Notes under the pieces: generated by a model | What the model saw: only the letters and a program-made list of their open reading frames with translations | What the model was told of the DNA's origin: nothing | Databases searched by the model: none | Program-made: the position numbers and the translations under genes | NCBI GenBank assembly: GCA_037132075.1 | Contig: JBAXPV010000008.1 | Location: 1 to 64,000 of the forward strand | Reading direction: 5' to 3' | DNA from: JBAXPV01 sp037132075 | Lineage (GTDB): Bacteria > Bacteroidota > Bacteroidia > Bacteroidales > CAIXZF01 | DNA: 64,000 nucleotides | Shown here: in pieces, positions 36,015 through 45,559 of the stretch | Layout of the letters: every line of letters starts with the position of its first letter | Numbering within the stretch: position 1 is the stretch's first letter

Positions 36015-36057
36015 GAAAATAGCACTTATAAGTAACTGTTCTATAATTTCTTATCCC

Positions 36058-39000
36058 TTATTCAACCACAAATTTACGACAGAAAAAATCTTTGTCGGAT
36101 TTCAGAGTAATGAAATAAATTCCCTTTGACCAAGCCTCTGCATTCAGGTCGAGATTCAATTCACTGGTGGACGTTGTGATTTTGCTGTCATACAGATTCT
36201 CACCTACTAAATTGCTAACAGTGACTCTGCTCTGACTTGCTTTCATCCCATTCACTTTAAGGTGAAGTACATGACTTACAGGGTTTGGAAACAATTCAAA
36301 GGAGACAGGATTTACAGCAGGATTGTCTATTCCGATACATGGATCAACAAAAATAGGTTTAGTGACTGATGCGATACAGTAATTCGCATCAAGGTATGTA
36401 TACATAAGGTTGTTATTGCCGGGAATGGCAGATGCAGGCCAAAACCAACCACTGGATACCGCATTGCCTGTATAGGTCCCGCCTATAGGAAGTCCTCCTG
36501 AAAGCTGCACAGGCCCCCAGCTTGAGCAGACGTTGTCGAAATTTGTTTGCGTTACCACGGGAGGAAGCTTGACTAATACCTCTATTGGAACAGAAGCTGC
36601 ACCGCTGCCGCACTGATTCACTGCAGATACACTAATAGACGCCAATCCTGAAAACACATTACTCCAATTTGCATTTACCGTTGTATCAGTAGAATTCAGT
36701 GTTCCCGCTGAACTTGGCGTCATATTCCAGGCATAAGCAGTGACCTCAGCAATCGGGCTTGTACTATAGGAACAGAGTGGCACATTGTTGCAAACACTTA
36801 TTGGACCTGTGGGTTGATTGGCCTGAACAGGCAGGGTAATCACTTTGATAATACCTGGTTTTAAAATAGAATCCACCAATGCACCTTTGGTGACGATGAG
36901 TTTCACATCAAACAAACCTATTGAGTCATAAGTGACTACAGGGCTTGAAAGGCTGGAACTTGATGGATTTCCTCCCGGAAATTCCCAATACCAGCTATCC
37001 GGACAGCTCACCGACTTATCATGAAAGCTGGCTGTGGTATTTAAGCAAACATTCGTGTTTGTCGCACTGAATTTGGCTTTTAAGTAATCATTGTTACGCA
37101 AGCCAAAAAAGACCATATATTGGTACATCAGGTTCTCTTTTGTTGAAGGACAGTTATTGCCGGTAAGTCCGCCAAATTCATGAGAAACGCCAATGGTTTT
37201 ATAGTTTCCGCCGTCATAAGCAATACCGGTACAATAAGAAGGGATCTGGTTTTGGAATATTTTGAATGCAGTGCTTCCGTTCAGGATGCCGATCCTGTCG
37301 ACATAATTATTTGAAAATGAATACGAAAAACTCATTCCCTGGGTAAACGACCCGCTTTGGCCGTTGACAGTAGCGAGGTCACCTGAACCATCTGCCAGGC
37401 CTGTGATTTTAAACATGGGATGCACTGGGGTTTGGACATCATAAAACCACGTCTCTCCGCCTTCCATATACACGCGCCCCCCTGCATTCAGGAAACTTGC
37501 AAGCGCCTGTCCCTGTGTGAACGACAAGGCCGTGACACCAGAATAGACCCCAAGGCATACAAAAATGGATTTATAGTCATCTAAGCCCGTAGGGAAAATC
37601 GTGGTATAGTCACAACTCAGATCGAGAGACTGAATGCTTGTTTTAATGATTGGACCAGAATTGTGATTGGGATACAGGTCAATAACGAGTGCCGGGATCT
37701 GACCAAAAACCGTTGTGAAACTCCCCGATCCCGTGATCCCAAGGTTAGCATTTAATCCCAGGTTAAACAAAACCATATGTCCGGTGGGAGTAGCAGAATC
37801 TGCAGTGACGCTGTATGAAGCAAGCCCGGTAGTTCCGGGGGCCAGGTCACCATAAGGAAGTGCGGCTGCATTCACCAATGCAACAGTATCCGCAGTTGAC
37901 AAGAGTCCGAACACATTCACTGCTTTGGATGAGCCTGAATTTTTAATGATGATATCCAATGTAAAATTCTCTCCTGGATCTATCCTGTGGTTGTTGTTAC
38001 CCAAAGAGTCATTGACAGAAAACGACACATAGGAAATAACAGGCGCATGTCCTTGTAAACTGAAATAGCTGACCCAGTTATTGGTCCCATCTGAGGCAGT
38101 AAGTTTGAAAACGATCAAATGCCCATCGGGGATGTTATTGGCAACAGTAAAGCTATACGCATTCGTTACACTGACGATAAGGCTGGCTGCGATATTGCCA
38201 TAGTTTGCACTTGCAGTTCCCATCGTAATAAATGGGTCGCTTGTTGACAGGTTCACTACGACATTATTTGCCTGTGAATTCCCGACATTTTTAACCGCCA
38301 CTGTTAGTTGGATGGCTTCGCCGTAATCTACAAGTCCGTCACTGTTTCCTGCTGTATCGTTTACGATAACTACATTTTTCACAACAAAAGGACCATTCGG
38401 TGGAATTACATTGACTACACCTTCATAACGAAGACGGTTCTGCTTGGTGACCACCACATCGATCACATCCGGAGGAATCTGATTCCCGGGTATTGTGATG
38501 GAAACCGGTGCTCCGGTACCGATTCCGGTACCCAGAATTTCTCCGTTCATCGATAAACAAATGAGTGCTCCGGCATCAGCCGTAACAGCAAAGGATGTTT
38601 CGGCTGTATATATGGTTGGATTGTGTACAACGGTCAGTGATTGCGGCACTTCTGAAAATACAGTGAGGAAAGCATCTCCATGATGATGAAACAGGTTGTA
38701 AGTGACTTCTTTATTCGTGGTATTGTATGGCCAGCCTGACTGCTGCAGGAAATACTTCCCGGCAGCATTCCCAAAGGCAGGAAGGATTCCCCTATCCGCA
38801 GGGTTACTGCCATAGGCAGGCAAAAACTCGGGCCACATATTGTCGTACATGCCCCAAACAAAAACATCATTTACAAAAGAATAGGATACTTCAGTGGCTG
38901 CAAGGACCCCAAGTGCCCCGGCAGGCTGACCATTATAAGTATAGCGGTGAAATCGCTCAGCAAAAACTTCGCTTGAGTAATTGAATTTCCCGGTCAGGCA

Positions 39001-40551
39001 ATTCACTGACATGATATAAGAAAGGTCGGTATTGGTAAGGTCATCGATATCGGGAGTCGTATAGCCCGGCTCGCCCCAGCCATTTTCAAAACCATGGTCA
39101 CGGTGCTGTAACATAAACGAGCCTTCATTCAAAGCAATATTTACATCGGCTGGTGTGCCGCCTGTCCATCCACTGAGTCCTTGCGGAGTCGCCGGGATAT
39201 AGCCTAGACCACTTGGCCCGAAATAGCTGACAACAGTACTGGTATTTGTTGCCGATGACCAGGGATCAACACTCGGATCTCCAACATAAACGGCATTCAC
39301 CCTTACCGGATGCTTTCCAAGATTGTTTTTCCAGAATCCACCAATAACCTCTGAACAGACCTGGAACCAACGTTCGGTCTGCCAACCCAAGGCGGTGATC
39401 GGGTGGTCATAAAAAGCAGGACTCATCGGAGGATTCCTTTCATAGTCAAGGAACTTACGGACCATCACCTGGAGTTGCGGTCCATCCTGCGCTGTCATCC
39501 TTGCCATCACCACATCGGGCATACTATTCCCGTCCACATCACCATAAATGTTGTCGGACGCACAATAACTGTTATATATCGGAGAAATGAGCGTATTAGC
39601 TGCATTCGTGCCAAAATCCCCGATAAGCAGGCAAGCAACAGGAGGAATGCTCCAGGTATTATAGGCATTGTTGATATAGTTCTCAATAGCAGTAGTGGTA
39701 TTTCCACCAACCTCAGCCAAAGTCTTTATTCCGGTGATGATGCCCTGGCGGGTCCTGAATTTTTTAATTGAATCTGCCCATTGGGAAAATATTTCATCAT
39801 TAGGAACAATGATCAGGTACTCATAACCAACTTCATCGGTGTTAAGGGTCGTTTTATTATAGTCAACTTTTTGTAATGATTTGGGGTTAAGCAACATATC
39901 CTCAAGTAATGGATCAAACCAGCGGCTGCGCAAACGGTCGATGCCAAAATGAGCATTCCCGCCGAGGAAATGGACTTTTACTTTAATATCTTTATACACC
40001 AACAATTCCTTAGTAACAGGATTATATTGGAAGGGAGAAATCCCCAACATAACAACATCAACTCCTCTCACTTTGGTTGGCGCCGAGAGCAAAGTCGCCT
40101 GTGCCGGATAATACGCATTGTTGCTGTAAATTGACTGATCCACGGGATATTCGAGCCCGTCTTCATTTTCCTTAGGGATGCGGGGTGCGGGAGCCAGTTC
40201 GACATTTTGAATGATCTCAATCCTTTGATCCAGAACCTCTACAAATGCAGTAGCGCCTTCCGGTATAGCAATGTATCTGCCTGTTCCGGGCACATTAGGA
40301 GCGCCTTCATTATTGAAAAGAAAGACCCCGGGGAGTTGAATGGAACTTTGGTGTTTTCCATTGACGATCACAGGATCAATCGAAAAATCAGGAACAGAAA
40401 AATTCACAATGATACCAGATTGGTCTTGTTGTACCACAGAAAAACCAGCCTGGCCCCAATTGCCTTCATATTGAAATTTTTGCTGGGGAAATGCTGAAAA
40501 ACTCAACAGAATCAGGAATGCAATTGAAAAGCCTAAGTAGAAATTCCTCAT
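36058..40551 (-). CDS. Gingipain-like C25 cysteine peptidase with T9SS sorting domain
   Basis: 1497 residues. A signal peptide (about 1-22) precedes a C25 propeptide-like region (about 25-210). The catalytic domain (about 240-620) has YLIIVPND, ACLLIGDFG and the likely dyad His486 (QHRDHG) and Cys518 (MSVNCLTGKF); their 32-residue spacing matches gingipains. Several Ig/CARDB-like domains follow, then a PKD-like domain (SWYWEFPGGNPS) and a type A sorting domain (FELFPNPVSHVL to CRKFVVE). Expected role: secreted or surface protease for protein breakdown or processing of surface proteins. Specificity (Arg or Lys) cannot be told. Confidence 0.9.
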   Translation of the reverse strand: MRNFYLGFSIAFLILLSFSAFPQQKFQYEGNWGQAGFSVVQQDQSGIIVNFSVPDFSIDPVIVNGKHQSSIQLPGVFLFNNEGAPNVPGTGRYIAIPEGATAFVEVLDQRIEIIQNVELAPAPRIPKENEDGLEYPVDQSIYSNNAYYPAQATLLSAPTKVRGVDVVMLGISPFQYNPVTKELLVYKDIKVKVHFLGGNAHFGIDRLRSRWFDPLLEDMLLNPKSLQKVDYNKTTLNTDEVGYEYLIIVPNDEIFSQWADSIKKFRTRQGIITGIKTLAEVGGNTTTAIENYINNAYNTWSIPPVACLLIGDFGTNAANTLISPIYNSYCASDNIYGDVDGNSMPDVVMARMTAQDGPQLQVMVRKFLDYERNPPMSPAFYDHPITALGWQTERWFQVCSEVIGGFWKNNLGKHPVRVNAVYVGDPSVDPWSSATNTSTVVSYFGPSGLGYIPATPQGLSGWTGGTPADVNIALNEGSFMLQHRDHGFENGWGEPGYTTPDIDDLTNTDLSYIMSVNCLTGKFNYSSEVFAERFHRYTYNGQPAGALGVLAATEVSYSFVNDVFVWGMYDNMWPEFLPAYGSNPADRGILPAFGNAAGKYFLQQSGWPYNTTNKEVTYNLFHHHGDAFLTVFSEVPQSLTVVHNPTIYTAETSFAVTADAGALICLSMNGEILGTGIGTGAPVSITIPGNQIPPDVIDVVVTKQNRLRYEGVVNVIPPNGPFVVKNVVIVNDTAGNSDGLVDYGEAIQLTVAVKNVGNSQANNVVVNLSTSDPFITMGTASANYGNIAASLIVSVTNAYSFTVANNIPDGHLIVFKLTASDGTNNWVSYFSLQGHAPVISYVSFSVNDSLGNNNHRIDPGENFTLDIIIKNSGSSKAVNVFGLLSTADTVALVNAAALPYGDLAPGTTGLASYSVTADSATPTGHMVLFNLGLNANLGITGSGSFTTVFGQIPALVIDLYPNHNSGPIIKTSIQSLDLSCDYTTIFPTGLDDYKSIFVCLGVYSGVTALSFTQGQALASFLNAGGRVYMEGGETWFYDVQTPVHPMFKITGLADGSGDLATVNGQSGSFTQGMSFSYSFSNNYVDRIGILNGSTAFKIFQNQIPSYCTGIAYDGGNYKTIGVSHEFGGLTGNNCPSTKENLMYQYMVFFGLRNNDYLKAKFSATNTNVCLNTTASFHDKSVSCPDSWYWEFPGGNPSSSSLSSPVVTYDSIGLFDVKLIVTKGALVDSILKPGIIKVITLPVQANQPTGPISVCNNVPLCSYSTSPIAEVTAYAWNMTPSSAGTLNSTDTTVNANWSNVFSGLASISVSAVNQCGSGAASVPIEVLVKLPPVVTQTNFDNVCSSWGPVQLSGGLPIGGTYTGNAVSSGWFWPASAIPGNNNLMYTYLDANYCIASVTKPIFVDPCIGIDNPAVNPVSFELFPNPVSHVLHLKVNGMKASQSRVTVSNLVGENLYDSKITTSTSELNLDLNAEAWSKGIYFITLKSDKDFFCRKFVVE

Positions 40552-40596
40552 AAGATAGTTTTGGGAAAGTAAAGTGAGAGACTCATTTGTAAGCTA

Positions 40597-40604
40597 CAAA
40601 TATA
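40597..40604 (-). promoter_or_regulatory. Possible -7 box of C25 peptidase gene
   Basis: TATATTTG on the minus strand matches TAnnTTTG, 46 bases before the ATG. No good -33 element at the expected spacing. Confidence 0.3.
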
Positions 40605-40640
40605 ATAAAACATAAATAACATTTATATTAGCGCCCGATT

Positions 40641-41180
40641 ATGAAGCGCAAACTATTCATTTTAAGTTTTTTCGGACTGATGTTGCTGAACTCGTTCTGT
40701 GGCTGTTCGCAGGATACGACACAACAATACATCCGCAAATACTGTGGACTTGCGACGATGATGATGGATGAATACGGAATTCCTGCGAGTGTCATCCTCA
40801 GTATTGCCTACATCGAAAGCGGTGGTGGCAATAGCCGTAATTGCAAACTCTTGCACAACCATTTTGGGATCAAAGCTGTAAAACGATATAAAATCCCTGG
40901 CACAAAACATCTGACTGCCTACAAAACCTATAATAGCGACTCTTTATCATACAAGGGATTTTGTGAATATATATCAAAAAAAAGCTATTACCCGATTCTG
41001 CAATGTAATGCAGATTATGCGCTTTGGATTAAACAAATCGGCAACTCCGGCTATGCCAGGGCCAACAAAAGCTGGAAGCACAATGTCCTGGGGACAATTA
41101 AAAAGTTCAACTTGTCGGGCTTTGACCTGAGTCTTTCGCCATGGCTACAGCATCCGATACCGGTGGTCCCTTTGAAGTGA
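40641..41180 (+). CDS. GH73-like (FlgJ/glucosaminidase family) peptidoglycan hydrolase
   Basis: 179 residues. The N-terminal signal is followed by FCGCSQ and could be a lipoprotein signal. The domain (about 30-165) has the glucosaminidase pattern: an early helix, YGIPASVILSIAYIESGGGNS with the likely catalytic Glu, NHFGIK, and a C-terminal GYARANKSW block corresponding to the family's YATD/YAxx region. Members cleave the glycan strand of peptidoglycan in the periplasm. It is monocistronic and divergent from the C25 peptidase gene. Confidence 0.8.
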   Translation: MKRKLFILSFFGLMLLNSFCGCSQDTTQQYIRKYCGLATMMMDEYGIPASVILSIAYIESGGGNSRNCKLLHNHFGIKAVKRYKIPGTKHLTAYKTYNSDSLSYKGFCEYISKKSYYPILQCNADYALWIKQIGNSGYARANKSWKHNVLGTIKKFNLSGFDLSLSPWLQHPIPVVPLK

Positions 41181-41508
41181 ATGTCCCAAGTGAAAGAATT
41201 TACCAATATTCCCCTAATTTGGTGGTTGCAAAGGTTGTCAGATAATGGCTTATTTCACAGGTAATTAATCAAGATTATGTACTGGCCTGCTTTGTTTAAA
41301 ACCAGAAATAACCTAACCCTTCAATTGGTATACTGGTATATTAAAAATTGGGATATTGGTAAATTCCTTCCCCTTCAATTAGTCTATTGAAAATTGGCAT
41401 ATTGATATGGCCACCTTCCTATTTTGTTATATTATAGTTAATTATTCCCATTTACTTGATCTTCTATGCGTTATTGTATTAATTTAGTCTAAATTAACAT
41501 AAATCACA
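41181..41508. other. Intergenic region without recognisable gene
   Basis: 328 AT-rich bases between the GH73-like gene and the peroxiredoxin gene. It holds the degenerate ATTGGTATA-type repeat listed next and an imperfect -7 box TAATTTAG (41479-41486), 22 bases before the peroxiredoxin ATG. I see nothing else. Confidence 0.5.
41317..41410. repeat. Degenerate direct repeat of ATTGGTATATTGG type
   Basis: Two related blocks begin CCCTTCAATTGGTATA (41317) and CCCTTCAATTAGTCTATT (41371). Each contains several degenerate ATTGGnATATTGG-like units. Confidence 0.45.
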
Positions 41509-42243
41509 ATGAAATCATTTTTGTTTAGTAGCCTAATGTTCATTTTTCTTTGTAATATCTCATTACAAGCTCAGGATGAAAAACATTTAAGAATCCCCCT
41601 CATTGGGGAAGAAGCTCCCTCTTTTGTGGCAAAATCGACCCTTGGAGAAATAAAGTTTCCCCAGGACTATTTTGCCAAATGGAAAATTATCTTTAGCCAC
41701 CCTGCTGATTTTACCCCGGTTTGTTCTTCAGAAATCCTAGAACTTGCCAAGCTTCAGGAAGATTTCCGGAAATTAAATACCCAAATATTGGTAATTTCTA
41801 CTGATGGGCTGAACAGCCATATGGAATGGGTCAATTCGCTCGAAAGTATTGAATACAAAAAAGGACCCAAAATGAAGATCAACTTCCCTTTGATTGCTGA
41901 CGATCAGCTGGAGATCTCCAAGAAATACGGAATGATCCACCCTTCTTATAGTGACAAAAAAGACATCCGTGGCGTATTTATCATCGATCCCGAAAACAAA
42001 ATCCGTTCTATTTTCTTTTACCCGTCCACAACCGGTCGTAATTTTGATGAAATTGAACGAACCTTAATCGCCATGCAAAATTCTGATAAAGATAATGTGT
42101 TGACTCCAGCTGACTGGCATCCCGGTGACGACGTATTGCTGCCAGCTCCTGCCAACAAGAATGATGCGGAAAAAATGCAGCAAAAGAATGACCCCAGGTT
42201 CTATTCCTATGCCTGGTATCTTTGGTTTAAGAAAATGAAATAA
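41509..42243 (+). CDS. Exported 1-Cys peroxiredoxin (Prx6-type)
   Basis: 244 residues. A signal peptide (MKSFLFSSLMFIFLC ... LQAQ) is unusual for this normally cytosolic family. The mature protein has the peroxidatic site PADFTPVCSSE and the Prx6-type C-terminal part (NVLTPADWHPGDDVLLPAP). Only one cysteine remains after the signal peptide, so there is no resolving Cys and an external thiol or protein reductant is needed. It should remove peroxides in the periplasm, plausible next to an oxygen-sensitive heme-rich envelope. It converges with the HmuY gene, with a 4-base gap. Confidence 0.88.
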   Translation: MKSFLFSSLMFIFLCNISLQAQDEKHLRIPLIGEEAPSFVAKSTLGEIKFPQDYFAKWKIIFSHPADFTPVCSSEILELAKLQEDFRKLNTQILVISTDGLNSHMEWVNSLESIEYKKGPKMKINFPLIADDQLEISKKYGMIHPSYSDKKDIRGVFIIDPENKIRSIFFYPSTTGRNFDEIERTLIAMQNSDKDNVLTPADWHPGDDVLLPAPANKNDAEKMQQKNDPRFYSYAWYLWFKKMK

Positions 42244-42247
42244 TCGC

Positions 42248-43249
42248 TTAGAGCAATTGGAATTCAATCACAGGATAGCCCTTCACTCCTTGTGAATTGT
42301 AAAATCCAACAAAACGCATTTTGTAATAGGCACCTTCAGTATCTTTTATGATATAAACCAATTTGGTATTAACCGTATATGAAGCCACGGCAAAGTCATA
42401 CTTTTTCCAATTATATCCAATATAGTCCATCGTATTTTTAAAAGGGAGGCCCTTGACATCGCTGAGGGTCACACTTTCAAACGAATCTATTGAATCGACC
42501 ACAGCCTCAACATTATTTCTATTGAGTAAAACGCCAGTAACAATATAGGGATACGGGGCACCTAAATCGGTATACAACAAGGTAGTATATTGGGTAAAGA
42601 TGAGATCATAAGCTCCCTTTACAGGTTCAATTACTTTTGAAATTCCACCAAACTTCGGTGTGAAATAAATAAAATTATAATCTGCCTCTTTGGCAATCGA
42701 ATATGATTTTTGACTTGAGCCATTAAGGTTGGCAATTCTGAAATAATATGTGCTGTTTTTCAGGCTGTCAAAGATCATCTGTCGCATCCCTAATTCAAAG
42801 CCGCTTTCATCCAGTCCCCGGTTGATCACATAAACATGAAGATTGGAAATGGTATCGTTCCCCTGAACAGTAAACCACTTCCCAATAGCCAGGGAATCGA
42901 GGTTTCCATCCGATTTGTCGAATTTAAAGTTCATCCCATTGGTATCGATGGCTTGTCCGAACGGACGAATTCCGGCATCAGCAGCTTTCATGAAAGTGCT
43001 GGTATTCAGGATAACACGCCATCCAGCTGCACCACACTCAAAACCAAGGTCGAAATCAGACTTAAGATTTGTGGATACTGACTGCCCTTTACCAAGGTCG
43101 AAATATACCTGTGATTTATAATACTGACCCATGGCTACGGTATCCGTTTTGACATTCCCAGGTGCATGCCTGGAAACCATCTGATCCTCTTTAAAGCAAG
43201 AAGTCAGCAAAAGGAAAATCCCCGAAATAAAATATAGATATTTCTTCAT
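42248..43249 (-). CDS. hmuY: HmuY-family heme-binding lipoprotein
   Basis: 333 residues. Lipobox LTSC (Cys at residue 18), then the HmuY-type beta domain: GQYYKSQVYFDLGKGQSVS, SDFDLGFECGAAGWRVILNTS and a C-terminal YIIKDTEGAYYKMRFVGFYNS block typical of the family. HmuY binds heme, commonly taken from host proteins, and passes it to the TonB receptor HmuR. The heme-ligand residues cannot be assigned by eye. The gene lies 4 bases downstream of the HmuR-like receptor gene, the usual family arrangement but in inverse order. Confidence 0.82.
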   Translation of the reverse strand: MKKYLYFISGIFLLLTSCFKEDQMVSRHAPGNVKTDTVAMGQYYKSQVYFDLGKGQSVSTNLKSDFDLGFECGAAGWRVILNTSTFMKAADAGIRPFGQAIDTNGMNFKFDKSDGNLDSLAIGKWFTVQGNDTISNLHVYVINRGLDESGFELGMRQMIFDSLKNSTYYFRIANLNGSSQKSYSIAKEADYNFIYFTPKFGGISKVIEPVKGAYDLIFTQYTTLLYTDLGAPYPYIVTGVLLNRNNVEAVVDSIDSFESVTLSDVKGLPFKNTMDYIGYNWKKYDFAVASYTVNTKLVYIIKDTEGAYYKMRFVGFYNSQGVKGYPVIEFQLL

Positions 43250-43253
43250 GTCT

Positions 43254-45497
43254 TTAGTTATACTGGTTGAAGATGAAGGAGAGCTTTACAAAGAATGTTC
43301 TTCCCCAACCTATGTTGGTGTCAGTCCCACTACCACTATGAGCACCGCCAGTCGAACCCACTGCAGCAATTGTGGTATTGTTAAATACATTTTTTACCCC
43401 TGTTGAAAAGCGGATGCGATTATGCAGGAAGCCTTTGTTTGCGGTAATATCCATTGTATTATAGGCAGAGACAAATCCCTCGACAATAGTATCTTTTTGA
43501 AGATACAACTGAGGCATCTTGCCATTATATTTATAAAAAACCGAAAAGCTAAGCTCCTGCTTTGGAATCTTAAAGGTTAAGTCTGAACTAACATCTGGTG
43601 TATACTTGAATTCACTCACATGAGCTTGTGACGATGATACCGAATTCAGCCTGCCAGTCTCTGCAAATCCAAGGTTCACAGTAAGCTGGGGATAGATATT
43701 CATCCCGACTTTTAGTTCTCCTCCCAGTGTTTTATAGCGGTCAACATTGACGTAAGTATATAATGTGCCAGACCTTTGTGCCAGCGTTATAATGTCATGA
43801 ATATCATTATAAAACCCATTGAGTTCTGCCCTGTATGCTAAATCCTTTAGTTCATGATTAAAAGCCAGGTTGAAATTGAAGTTATTCGAGTTTTCTGCTT
43901 TGAGATTCGGGTTTCCCTGGACATTGTGATTGATGTCGACAAAATACAAATACAGTTCCTTTAATGCCGGGGCGCGGAATCCCCTGGAATAACTAGCCCG
44001 TAAAGAATAAACTTCATTTATATTCCATTTTGTACTTAATGAATAAACGAGTGGCGCTGTATATTTCGTGTTATAGATGAACCGGAAACCAGGCTGAATA
44101 GACAACACCGCAACTGGTTCATATTTAAGACTCAAATAAGCAGCATAATCACCAATCTGCTGTTTCGTCCCTAAAATCCGTTTTCCACTACCATTTTCGC
44201 TATTTAAATCCACACCTCCCTGGTAATTTAGTTGCTTATTTTCATCACTCAAAGCATATGACGAACGTAACATCCAGGAACTCATCTTCGTTGTATCCTG
44301 GTCTTCAGGATTGGTGGTTAAGATCTCATTCAAAGTAGTCAGGTCATTAAAATAAGTGTTTTTGATCCGGTCGTAGGCTGACCAGGAACCCAGAAAATTC
44401 ACAAAATGTGTTTTGTCAAACTGATGTGAACCTTCCAGCCTGCCAGAATAACGAATCGTATAGTAATACGAATCAAAAGCCGTTTCGTGATAAGGAGGCA
44501 GCAAATTGCCTTTATCTTCTAGTTTTTCATTGAAATATTGTGCCGCTAGTTTTATTTTAGTTTTCTCCAGCGCATAGATATAATAGGTGTCAAACATATA
44601 CTGGCGCTTGGGCTTCCAGGTTTTTGAGCGTGTCGTGTCTTCCACCGAATATCCATCAAAAAAATGCCTTCCGCCTTCAAAAGAAAAAACATTTCGTTTC
44701 CGATTCACTGAAACGCCCCCATCAATATTAAAAACGCCGACACTTTCATAATAAGGATCAACGTGAGCGCCAATTTTAGCGACTTTGTTTTCCTTGGTGA
44801 TGATGTTAATGACACCAGCCAGGGCATTGCTGCCATAGATGACCGACATAGGGCCTTCAATAATCTCAACATGATCTACATTATTGAGGTTGATCTGGCT
44901 GAGGTCGATACCGCCATTCATGCGGCCAATGATTGGCACGCCATCCATCAGGAATTTTACATTTTCGCCCGACATCCCTTGAAGACTTAGCGAAGTTCCC
45001 AGAACAGCATCTTGTGAAACCCTCATATTAAGCTGGCCTTGAAGCAGATCCGTTAAGGTATTGGCTCCTTTCTGTTCTATCTGCCTGCTGTTGATCACAT
45101 TGATTTTATAAATTGACTTGTCAACTTTTTCGGGAGTGTATTGCGCAGTAACGACAACCTCGTTCATGCTGAGAACTGTTGGTTTTAACTCAACTGTAAT
45201 ATTTTGACCCGGTTTAACAGTATCCAAATATGTTTCATAACCAACAAAAGAAATAGCGAGTTTTGACCGCTCTTTACAGTCATTGACCGCTTTGCCATTC
45301 AGGTCGGTAACCAGGTGTTTTTGTGTCTTATTTTTCATGCCCTCAAGACATACATGAGCAAATGGTATCGTTTCCCGGCTTTTCAGGTCGATGACCTTAA
45401 TTAAAGCCTGCTGACCCGAAACCAATGCGGGGGTCAGCAGGCTGAGAGAAACAAACAAACAAACAAACAAACAAACAAACAAACGACCTTTACTCAT
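43254..45497 (-). CDS. hmuR: HmuR-like TonB-dependent heme receptor
   Basis: 747 residues. The signal peptide contains a repeat-coded FVCLFVCLFV. A carboxypeptidase-regulatory domain (about 32-110), the plug (VVVTAQYTPEKVDKS; GVPIIGR; EIIEGPMSVIYGSNALAG, about 115-240) and a 22-strand-type barrel follow. The heme-receptor signature is present: FRAP, then NPNL about 23 residues later, with a His in between (DINHN). It imports heme using TonB energy. Both neighbours are HmuY-type proteins. Nine GTTT repeats in codons 6-17 make it a candidate phase-variable gene (see finding). Confidence 0.9.
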   Translation of the reverse strand: MSKGRLFVCLFVCLFVSLSLLTPALVSGQQALIKVIDLKSRETIPFAHVCLEGMKNKTQKHLVTDLNGKAVNDCKERSKLAISFVGYETYLDTVKPGQNITVELKPTVLSMNEVVVTAQYTPEKVDKSIYKINVINSRQIEQKGANTLTDLLQGQLNMRVSQDAVLGTSLSLQGMSGENVKFLMDGVPIIGRMNGGIDLSQINLNNVDHVEIIEGPMSVIYGSNALAGVINIITKENKVAKIGAHVDPYYESVGVFNIDGGVSVNRKRNVFSFEGGRHFFDGYSVEDTTRSKTWKPKRQYMFDTYYIYALEKTKIKLAAQYFNEKLEDKGNLLPPYHETAFDSYYYTIRYSGRLEGSHQFDKTHFVNFLGSWSAYDRIKNTYFNDLTTLNEILTTNPEDQDTTKMSSWMLRSSYALSDENKQLNYQGGVDLNSENGSGKRILGTKQQIGDYAAYLSLKYEPVAVLSIQPGFRFIYNTKYTAPLVYSLSTKWNINEVYSLRASYSRGFRAPALKELYLYFVDINHNVQGNPNLKAENSNNFNFNLAFNHELKDLAYRAELNGFYNDIHDIITLAQRSGTLYTYVNVDRYKTLGGELKVGMNIYPQLTVNLGFAETGRLNSVSSSQAHVSEFKYTPDVSSDLTFKIPKQELSFSVFYKYNGKMPQLYLQKDTIVEGFVSAYNTMDITANKGFLHNRIRFSTGVKNVFNNTTIAAVGSTGGAHSGSGTDTNIGWGRTFFVKLSFIFNQYN
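45449..45484 (-). repeat. Tetranucleotide tract (GTTT)9 in the hmuR signal-peptide codons
   Basis: 36 bases, nine perfect AAAC units on the plus strand (GTTT on the coding strand), starting about 14 bases into the receptor gene. One unit more or less would shift the frame. Confidence 0.95.
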
Positions 45498-45559
45498 TGT
45501 AAATAATTATAATTCACAATTATAATGAAGCTAAGAGGAAAGAATCCTCTAAGCATTTT

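Noticed and set aside
45449..45484. Tetranucleotide tract as a CRISPR or assembly artefact
   Set aside because: Units are 4 bases with no spacers, and the present number keeps the receptor frame open, which fits a natural microsatellite.
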